From NCBI GenBank assembly GCA_016124675.1, contig WGNG01000010.1, forward strand, positions 76,634 through 116,567: a DNA stretch of 39,934 nt, written 5' to 3'. Position 1 is the first letter of the stretch. Each line of letters starts with the position of its first letter. Both the position numbers and the translations under genes were made by a program. A model generated the notes under the pieces. That model did no database searches and was not told where the DNA came from. It was given only the letters and a program-made list of their open reading frames with translations. Positions 34,540 through 39,934 of the stretch are shown piece by piece. Source of the stretch: Alphaproteobacteria bacterium (lineage in GTDB: Bacteria; Pseudomonadota; Alphaproteobacteria; Caulobacterales; Maricaulaceae).

Positions 34540-35760
34540 CTACTCCGCCGCGAACCTGAGCAGCTTGATGGCGTTGAAGTCCTGCACGCCGCCGCCGACC
34601 CGGCGCGTGGTGTAGAACAGCACGTAGGGCTTGGCCGAATAGGGATCGCGCAGGATCTGCACGCCCTGGCGGTCGACGATCAGATAGCCGCGCTCGAAAT
34701 CGCCGAACGCAATGGAGAAGGCGTTCGCGCCAATGTCCGGCATGTCCTCGGCCTCGGTGACGGGATAGCCCATCAGCGTCGCCGGCTGCCCGGCCGCCAG
34801 GCCCGGCTGCCAGATATAATGGCCCTCACTGTCCTTGAACTTGCGCACCGCCGACACGCTCGCCTTGTTCATCACGAAGCGGGCGTTGGCGCGATAGGCC
34901 GCGCCCGGCGCGTAGATCAGATCGATCAGCACATCCACCGGATCCTCCGCCGGGAAGGCGCCCGCCGCCCCGGTGGCCACATAGCCGATCTCGCCCCAGA
35001 CCTGATCGGCCAGAGGCGCCTTGGGATAGTTCAGGAAGCCGCGCGGCTTGTTGGTCCCGTCGCCATTCACGAAGGCCGCCCCTTCAGCCTCGGCGAACAC
35101 GTCGCGCACCTCGTCGGCCAGCCATTCCTCCAGATTGACCAGCGCATCATCCAGCAGCGCCGGCGTGGCCGCCGGCATGGCGTAGAGCTCGGCGGCGGGA
35201 AACTCGATCAGCGCCAAAGTGGAGGTGTCGGTCTCGGGCCGCGCCGCCGTTTCAGCCGCCCAGCCCGCGCTCGCCCCGCCCAGGCTCACCGGCTTCTTGA
35301 ACACGCCCGCCCCGGTCTGGCGCACGCTGGCGATGGCGCGGATCGGGCTCGCCTCGCGCACCCTGGCCGTGATCAGCGCCTCGATCTCGGGCGGGGCGAC
35401 ATGGCCGCCATCGGCGGGCGATCCCGCGCTCAGCGCCTTGGCCTCGACAAGCCGCGCCGCATCTCCGGTGCGCAGGAAGTGGGCGAACGCCGCCTTGGCC
35501 TCGCTCCCCTGCCCGCCCGCGCCCAGCGCCGGGCGCCCGGCCTCCAGCGCGATGCGGTCAAGCCGCGACTGCGCGGTGTGCAGCGCCGTGTCGATCCGGT
35601 TGATCTTCTCTTCCAGCAACGGATCGGCGCTGCGGCGCGTCTCGATCTCCTTCAGGCGCCGGTCATTGGCGTCCTTGAAGCTTTCAAACGCGGCCAGCAA
35701 TTCATGCATCGCCGCGCGCGACTTGCCGCCCGCAGGCGACATCTTGGTTTCCGGGGTCAT
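34540..35760 (-). CDS. GTA gp5: major capsid protein (HK97 family)
   Basis: The 406-residue shell protein. The N-terminal coiled-coil scaffold (about 10-90: AAMHELLAAFESFKDANDRR) is removed on maturation. The HK97 domain follows: SAGSPADGGHVAPPEIEALI, VREASPIRAIASVRQTG, NGDGTNKPRGFLNYP and DFERGYLIVDRQGVQILRDP. Two ATGs compete: 35766 abuts GGAGAGG with no spacing, while 35760 is six bases away, so 35760 is the better start. Confidence 0.95.
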   Translation of the reverse strand: MTPETKMSPAGGKSRAAMHELLAAFESFKDANDRRLKEIETRRSADPLLEEKINRIDTALHTAQSRLDRIALEAGRPALGAGGQGSEAKAAFAHFLRTGDAARLVEAKALSAGSPADGGHVAPPEIEALITARVREASPIRAIASVRQTGAGVFKKPVSLGGASAGWAAETAARPETDTSTLALIEFPAAELYAMPAATPALLDDALVNLEEWLADEVRDVFAEAEGAAFVNGDGTNKPRGFLNYPKAPLADQVWGEIGYVATGAAGAFPAEDPVDVLIDLIYAPGAAYRANARFVMNKASVSAVRKFKDSEGHYIWQPGLAAGQPATLMGYPVTEAEDMPDIGANAFSIAFGDFERGYLIVDRQGVQILRDPYSAKPYVLFYTTRRVGGGVQDFNAIKLLRFAAE

Positions 35761-35811
35761 GGCCATCCTCTCCAGGGTTTTAGTTCGGTTGTGACGTGTC
35801 TTCTCTGATCG

Positions 35812-36276
35812 TCAGGCCGCCGCTCGTGCGGACGCGCCCTCGCCGGACAGCACCTTCAGGCGCGCGCCGGCCAGCATGGGGAAGGTGACGATCGACACCT
35901 CCCACAGATCGATTTCCAGCAATTCGCGCCCGCCGCCGGGGCGGGGCCGGGCCTTCACGGTGCGAAATCCGATGGACAGACCGTCCACCGCGCCGTTGCG
36001 CACCAGCGCCATTGCGGCGCGCCCGCGCGGGGCGTCGCCCAGGATGCGTCCGCGCACGAACAGGCCGCGCGCATCCTCCGCAATCACATCCCACACGCCC
36101 ACCGGCTCGCCGGAATCGTGCTGGAACAGCATGCGCACGCCGCCCGCGGCCCGGCGCGTCAGGCTTGCCGCAAACGCCCCGCGGCGCACGATGTCGCCCG
36201 CATGATCAGGCTCATCAAACAGGCTGGCATAGCCCGCCATCTCGAGCATCCCGCCCGGGCCGTCCTGCGCTGGCAT
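35812..36276 (-). CDS. GTA gp4: HK97-family prohead protease
   Basis: The 154-residue maturation protease that trims the capsid protein. Family blocks are MLEMAGYASLFDEPDHAGDI, VRRGAF, VRMLFQHDSGEPVGVW with the catalytic-type His, AVDGLSIGFRT with the Ser, and LWEVSIVTFPM. AAAGGAG lies six bases before ATG 36276 but directly abuts ATG 36282, so 36276 is chosen. A 150-bp repeat separates it from gp3.5. Confidence 0.93.
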   Translation of the reverse strand: MPAQDGPGGMLEMAGYASLFDEPDHAGDIVRRGAFAASLTRRAAGGVRMLFQHDSGEPVGVWDVIAEDARGLFVRGRILGDAPRGRAAMALVRNGAVDGLSIGFRTVKARPRPGGGRELLEIDLWEVSIVTFPMLAGARLKVLSGEGASARAAA

Positions 36277-36329
36277 GCGCATCTCCTTTGTATGTGAAGT
36301 GTTCTTGGGAGGCGTAGGGCTGGCGCCGC

Positions 36330-36478
36330 ACCCCTCACCTTACCTCTCCCCTCCAGAGGGGAGAGGAGGCTTGGACGTTGCGCATTTTCGCAAATGCTTG
36401 ATCCCAGGCCCGAAGGATGAGGCGCAGCGTGGATGCCCCCTCTCCCCCATGGACATGGGGGAGAGGTAAGGTGAGGGG
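36330..36478. repeat. 150-bp repeat with terminal inverted repeats, copy 2
   Basis: A perfect 21-base terminal inverted repeat: the left end begins CCCCTCACCTTACCTCTCCC (36331 on) and its complement ends at 36477. Subterminal hairpins CCTCTCCCCTCCAGAGGGGAGAGG-type and CCCCCATGGACATGGGGG flank a core containing TTTTCGCAAATGCTTG. Same orientation as copies 1 and 3. It lies between gp3.5 and gp4. Confidence 0.9.
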
Positions 36479-36501
36479 GCGCGGGAGATCCCTTGCCCCC
36501 C

Positions 36502-36762
36502 CTACCCGGCCTCATCCAGCTTGCGCTCGATCCGCGTGATCGCCTCGCGGGTGTAGAGGCTGTGCTCTTCCAGCCGCGCCAGGCGCTCATTGACGCTGTC
36601 GGCGGCCGCCGTGCGGGTTTCCAGCTGGCTGAGGCGTTCGCGCACGCCGCCCGCCCACATCAGCGCGCTGGCGGTCTGCAGGGCCAGCGCCACCGCCACG
36701 CCCAAGGTGATGGTGCGCTCGAACCGCCAGGGATCGCGCATCGCGCCGAGCTCCTTCATCAC
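36502..36762 (-). CDS. GTA gp3.5-position small membrane/coiled-coil protein
   Basis: An 86-residue protein overlapping the portal gene stop by four bases (36759-36762). Residues about 18-40 (ITLGVAVALALQTASALMW) form one membrane helix, and about 42-86 (RERLSQLETRTAAADSVNER then LARLEEHSLYTREAITRIER) form a coiled coil. It occupies the slot of the small hypothetical gene between portal and protease in GTA clusters. Function unknown. The membrane anchor is odd for a virion protein and suggests an assembly or lysis-related role, which is inference only. Confidence 0.8.
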   Translation of the reverse strand: MMKELGAMRDPWRFERTITLGVAVALALQTASALMWAGGVRERLSQLETRTAAADSVNERLARLEEHSLYTREAITRIERKLDEAG

Positions 36763-37904
36763 CCTCTCCCGCGTTCGACGCCCAGCAGGGCGCGCTTCTC
36801 GTCATCGCTCAGGAAACCCGCCGCGCTCACCTGCGCCCAGCGCGCCGCGCGCTCGTCGGACAGGGCCGGCAGCGCCGTCTCGTCGGCCTCGACCGCAAAC
36901 CCGCCCCCCAGCCACGGCGCCAGCCATCCGCTCAGCGCGCTGGCGGTCTTGCGCGCCAGCGGCAGCACGGTCTGGCGGTAGAAGGCGAGGTTCGCCTCGC
37001 GATAGTTCGTATACGTATTATCACCCGGCAGGCCCAGCAGCATGGGCGGCGCCCCGAAGGCCAGCGCGATCTCGCGCGCCGCCTCGCGCCTGGCCTCGAT
37101 GAAGTCCATCTCGGCGGGCGAATGGCCCATGGGCTTCCAGTCCAGCCCGCCCTCCAGCAACAGCGGCCGTCCGGCATTGGCGGCGCCCGAATACAGCCCT
37201 TCGAGCTCGCCCTTCAGCCGGTCATATTGCGCCTCGGTCAGGCGGCCATCCCCGCCCTCGCGGCCCGTCACCACCAGCGCGCCGGACGGGCGCGCGGCAT
37301 TGTCCAGGAGCGCCTTGGCCCAGGTCCCGCCGGCATTGTGCACGTCCACCGCCCGCGCCGCCGCCTCCATGGGCGACTGGCCGTAATGATCGTCGACGGG
37401 ATTGAAGAGCTTCATGTGCAGGATGGCGCTGCGCCCGCTGGCCCGGTCGCGGGCGAACACCCGCGCCTCGGACCCGAGGCGGTATTCCCATCCGTCCGCC
37501 CAGCCCCTGGGCCCCGTCACCACCCGCATGCGGTCGGGCCGCAGCGCATAGAGCGCGTGGGGCCCCTCCGCGCCGCCGGCCAGCTCCAGATACGCGTCCC
37601 CCGCCACCTGCAAATGGCCGTGAAAGGTCTCAAACACCTCCGCCCCGCACTGGTCGGGATTGGGCCTCGCCAGCAGAGCCCGCGCCGCCTGCGCCCCCGC
37701 CCCCTCGCCGCTGACCTGCAAGGGACAGGACGACACGGCCTCGGCGATCAGGCGCACACAGCGATGGGCGATGGCGTTGCGTGCATAGCCCTCGCGGGCG
37801 AAGGCCGCATAGCTGCGCGCGCTCCACGCCGCCCCCGGCCCCAGCGCCAACGCCCAGCTCCCTCCGGACGCCTTGGCGTCCAGGCCCGGAAGTTTCTTCA
37901 GCAT
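36759..37904 (-). CDS. GTA gp3: portal protein
   Basis: The 381-residue HK97-type portal through which DNA enters the head. It starts MLKKLPGLDAKASGGSWALA, with GGAAGGA about nine bases upstream of ATG 37904. NAIAHRCVRLIAEAVSSCPL, ALLARPNPDQCGAEVFETFH, GDAYLELAGG and ALAFGAPPMLLGLPGDNTYT with NYREANLAFYRQTVLPL are the characteristic portal blocks. It is coupled to gp3.5. Upstream, a 150-bp repeat separates it from gp2. Confidence 0.95.
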   Translation of the reverse strand: MLKKLPGLDAKASGGSWALALGPGAAWSARSYAAFAREGYARNAIAHRCVRLIAEAVSSCPLQVSGEGAGAQAARALLARPNPDQCGAEVFETFHGHLQVAGDAYLELAGGAEGPHALYALRPDRMRVVTGPRGWADGWEYRLGSEARVFARDRASGRSAILHMKLFNPVDDHYGQSPMEAAARAVDVHNAGGTWAKALLDNAARPSGALVVTGREGGDGRLTEAQYDRLKGELEGLYSGAANAGRPLLLEGGLDWKPMGHSPAEMDFIEARREAAREIALAFGAPPMLLGLPGDNTYTNYREANLAFYRQTVLPLARKTASALSGWLAPWLGGGFAVEADETALPALSDERAARWAQVSAAGFLSDDEKRALLGVERGRG

Positions 37905-37941
37905 GGGAAAAGTCCTTCCAAAAGCGCCGGCGCGGGGCCCC

Positions 37942-38096
37942 ACCCCTCACCTTTATCCTCTCCCCTCCAGGAGGGGAGAGGGGGCTTTGACGTTGAGTTC
38001 ATTTCGGAAATGCTTGTCGCCTGGCCCAGATGACTATGAGCGGCGTCAAAGCCTCCTCTCCCCCATGGACATGGGGGAGAGGTACGGTGAGGGGGC
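37942..38096. repeat. 150-bp repeat with terminal inverted repeats, copy 3
   Basis: Left end CCCCTCACCTTTATCCTCTC followed by CCCTCCAGGAGGGG. Right end CCCCCATGGACATGGGGG then AGAGGTACGGTGAGGGGG, giving near-perfect inverted ends. The core resembles copy 2 (TTTGACGTTGAGTTCATTTC and GGAAATGCTTGTCGCCTGGC). It lies between gp2 and gp3. Confidence 0.88.
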
Positions 38097-38120
38097 GCGG
38101 GTCAGTGCGGGCTCAACGTC

Positions 38121-39398
38121 TCACATCCCCCGCAGCCTCGGCTCCGCCGCGCCGCCTGTGAGCGCCGCCAGCGCCCACACCAGGGCGTCAACCCGGTCAG
38201 GGCTGGCGGCGGGTCCGGGCGCGCCGAACGCGCACATCTGGTCTTCCAGCGCGGCAAAGCGCCCGGCATGGGCGACCCGGCCCGCCGCATACAGCGCCGC
38301 CGCCGGTTCGGCGCGCGCCCGCTTGCCCCGGCTGGCGCGCACCAGACGCACCGGCAGGTCGCGGGCCGCTGCCTGCAGCACCGCGCGCACCATGTCGCCG
38401 CCCTGATTGGCCTCGGCCACCACCGTGTCGGCGTCATGGGCCTCAAAGGCCTGCGCCACCCGCGCCGCCCAGGCCTCCGGCCCGGCCCGCAGCGAGTAGT
38501 CGGCCAGCACCAGCGCCCGCGCCGCCCGGCCCACGCCGGCCGCACCCGCCACGATGATCCCGCACGCATCGCCCGATCCGTCGCCCGCGGGCGGGTCCAC
38601 CGCCACCACGATACGGTCTGGCTGCGGCCGGTCCGCGCGCAGCGCCTGTTCGATCAGGGCCCGCGTCCAGAGCGCGCCTTCGGGGTCCTCCACCAGCACC
38701 CCGTCCAGTTCCTGCCGGGCGAGATGGGAGCCCGCGTATTGCGCCTCCATCGCCTCGACAAAGCCCGGCGCCAGATTGTGCCGGTTCTCCACAGTGGCCA
38801 GGCGCGTCACTTCCACGCCGGGGGCGTGTATCAGCGCCTTCACCGCCGCAATGGCGCGCGGCGTGGTGGTGATCATCAGGCGCGGATCTCTGCCCAGGCG
38901 CAGGCCCAGGCGCAGCATGTCCAGCGTTTCCTGCGGGTGCGCCCACGCCGCAAACTCGTCAGCCCAGGCCGCATCAAACTGCGGCCCGCGCAAGCCATCG
39001 GGGTCTTCGGCGCTGAAGGCGTATCCCACCGTCCCGCCCGGCCACACCACCCGCCGGCGCGACGCCTGGTAGGCCGGGCGCTCGTGCGGATAGCCGATAT
39101 TCATCACGCCTGACGGTCCGCCCAGCATCACCTCGCGCACGTCCTGAAAGGCCGGGCCGACCAGCGCGATGCGCCTGGCGCCCGCGGCCACCCGGGCTCT
39201 CACCCATTCGGCGCCCGCGCGCGTCTTGCCCGCGCCGCGCCCGCCCAGAAACAGCCAGATGCGCCAGTCGCCGGCGGGCGCCGTCTGCTGTTCATGCGCC
39301 CACTGGTTCCAGTCATAGAGGTCCTTCGCCGGATCCCTCTGGCCGTTGCGCGCCTCCTCCAGTATCCGCTCTTTGCTCGAGGGATCTTGCGAGAGCAT
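38121..39398 (-). CDS. GTA gp2: large terminase subunit
   Basis: The 425-residue DNA-packaging motor. The ATPase domain has Walker A GGRGAGKT (52-59) after LYDWNQWAHEQQTAPAGDWR, a Walker B-type FDAAWADEFAAW and the coupling-type LMITTTPRAIAAVK. The nuclease domain has IVVAVDPPAGDGSGDACGII and DTVVAEANQGGDMV with acidic residues, and a late RVDALVWAL. The start is uncertain: ATG 39398 overlaps the gp1 end by 86 bases, while the frame is open to 39476. Homology begins near LYDW, and no strong ribosome binding site is seen before either start. Confidence 0.94.
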   Translation of the reverse strand: MLSQDPSSKERILEEARNGQRDPAKDLYDWNQWAHEQQTAPAGDWRIWLFLGGRGAGKTRAGAEWVRARVAAGARRIALVGPAFQDVREVMLGGPSGVMNIGYPHERPAYQASRRRVVWPGGTVGYAFSAEDPDGLRGPQFDAAWADEFAAWAHPQETLDMLRLGLRLGRDPRLMITTTPRAIAAVKALIHAPGVEVTRLATVENRHNLAPGFVEAMEAQYAGSHLARQELDGVLVEDPEGALWTRALIEQALRADRPQPDRIVVAVDPPAGDGSGDACGIIVAGAAGVGRAARALVLADYSLRAGPEAWAARVAQAFEAHDADTVVAEANQGGDMVRAVLQAAARDLPVRLVRASRGKRARAEPAAALYAAGRVAHAGRFAALEDQMCAFGAPGPAASPDRVDALVWALAALTGGAAEPRLRGM

Positions 39399-39816
39399 CA
39401 AGGCGAGCTTCGAGTTCGGAAACAAGCTGCTTGTGTTCCTCGCTCCCGGGCTTTGCGGCCTGCTGTGTTGCGTCACGCGCTTGCGTCCTGTCCCTGTCCT
39501 GCGCCGTCGATGAGCGTGTCTTCATGAGCTGTTCCTCCCTGAGGATGATCGCACGGGCGATCCCCGTGACGAGCCGGACGATCCGTTCGGCCAGCGTCCA
39601 GTCGCCCGCAGCCGCCGCGTCCAGCGCCTGCTGGATCAGGGCGTCGATCCCTGACAGCCGGGGCGCCGTCTCTGTGTACGGAAAAAAGTGATCCACCCAC
39701 GCGCAGCGGCGCTTTATGGTCAGCACCTCCAGCCCGTAGCGCTCGGCCAGCACCTGCGGGCTCTCGCCCCGGCGCCAGTCAGCATGGATCGCCGGCCAGT
39801 CCGCCCTGACCACCAT
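39313..39816 (-). CDS. GTA gp1: small terminase-like DNA-binding protein
   Basis: A 167-residue protein in the gp1 slot directly before the large terminase. The N-terminal part ADWPAIHADWRRGESPQVLA-ERYGLEVLTIKRRCAW is a helix-turn-helix of the small-terminase type. IDALIQQALDAAAAGDWTLA then ERIVRLVTGIARAIILREEQ is the central helical part. The last 50 residues are charged and low-complexity, ending in a predicted coiled coil (HKQLVSELEARLDALARSLEQR). AAGGAGGG lies about eight bases before ATG 39816, which decides the start against GTG 39849. The role as terminase small subunit is inferred from position and HTH. Confidence 0.75.
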   Translation of the reverse strand: MVVRADWPAIHADWRRGESPQVLAERYGLEVLTIKRRCAWVDHFFPYTETAPRLSGIDALIQQALDAAAAGDWTLAERIVRLVTGIARAIILREEQLMKTRSSTAQDRDRTQARDATQQAAKPGSEEHKQLVSELEARLDALARSLEQRADTGGGAQRPEGSGEGPL

Positions 39817-39850
39817 GGCCCGAACCCTCCTTGCCGACCGTGCCATCACC

Positions 39851-39934
39851 CTACCCCGCCAGCGCCCCGGTCGGATTGTTTGTCATCTGCAGGGCCCAGG
39901 CGTTTGAAATGACTGGCGTGGCGCGCGGGACAGG
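39851..39934 (-). CDS. Possible C-terminal end of an upstream gene (cut by window edge)
   Basis: On the minus strand a frame entering from the right edge stays open for 27 codons and ends at TAG 39853-39851 with the reading PVPRATPVISNAWALQMTNN then PTGALAG. Composition looks protein-like, but the stretch is too short to identify. If real, it leaves only 34 bases before gp1, so the main GTA promoter would lie outside the window. Confidence 0.3.
   Translation of the reverse strand, partial: PVPRATPVISNAWALQMTNNPTGALAG

Noticed and set aside
23641-39816. Interpretation as an ordinary prophage
   Set aside because: No integrase, repressor, replication or lysis genes and no attachment-site repeats seen; gene order and sizes match a gene transfer agent. 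Genes outside the window are not known.

Overview
The window reads as a high-GC alphaproteobacterial chromosome. The best fit is the Maricaulales/Caulobacterales side of the class. The signs are a CcrM-type GANTC methyltransferase behind a CtrA-like box and GANTC sites, a stand-alone F0 operon (atpI-atpB-atpE-atpF'-atpF) without F1 genes, an Oar-like TonB-dependent receptor, and a Rhodobacter-type gene transfer agent (GTA) cluster. The lineage is inferred from gene content, not from a marker gene. No rRNA, tRNA, CRISPR array, integrase or insertion-sequence transposase was seen.

Layout. 1-6790, housekeeping: ETF-quinone oxidoreductase (cut by the left edge), a family-4-like uracil-DNA glycosylase without the usual Fe-S cysteines, a coupled pair of small glycosyltransferases, a PA0069-type radical SAM protein, RNase HII and CcrM. 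6791-7123: a structured repeat. 7124-13160: mutY, then a DciA-like gene, a DsbA-like lipoprotein and smc, which appear to form one operon. 13209-16020: F0 ATP synthase operon with a promoter candidate and a strong terminator. 16046-23636: serine hydrolase and agmatine deiminase, a TonB-dependent receptor with its own terminator, and a GT39-type membrane glycosyltransferase.

23641-39816 (minus strand) is a nearly complete GTA structural cluster in the canonical order: small terminase-like gp1, large terminase gp2, portal gp3, gp3.5, prohead protease gp4, capsid gp5, connector gp6, gp8, major tail gp9, gp10, gp10.1, tape measure gp11, gp12, gp13, peptidase gp14 and gp15. No gp7 is seen: gp6 and gp8 overlap directly. 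Many adjacent genes still share ATGA/GTGA overlaps, but six junctions are opened by foreign material: three copies of a 150-bp repeat with terminal inverted repeats, three copies (one long, two partial) of a second repeat that can fold as a cloverleaf, a small lipoprotein gene on the opposite strand, a frameshifted SRPBCC gene, and a complete toxin-antitoxin cassette.

The most unusual feature is that toxin-antitoxin cassette (DUF4258 toxin plus MqsA-like HTH antitoxin) between gp8 and gp9. It has its own palindromic operator and its own rho-independent terminator, both in the transcription direction of the GTA. The second is the cloverleaf repeat: its two long copies keep all three inner stems while the loops vary and one stem pair changes in a compensatory way. 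The third is the ccrM promoter region, where a CtrA-like box overlaps the end of rnhB and is flanked by two GANTC sites.
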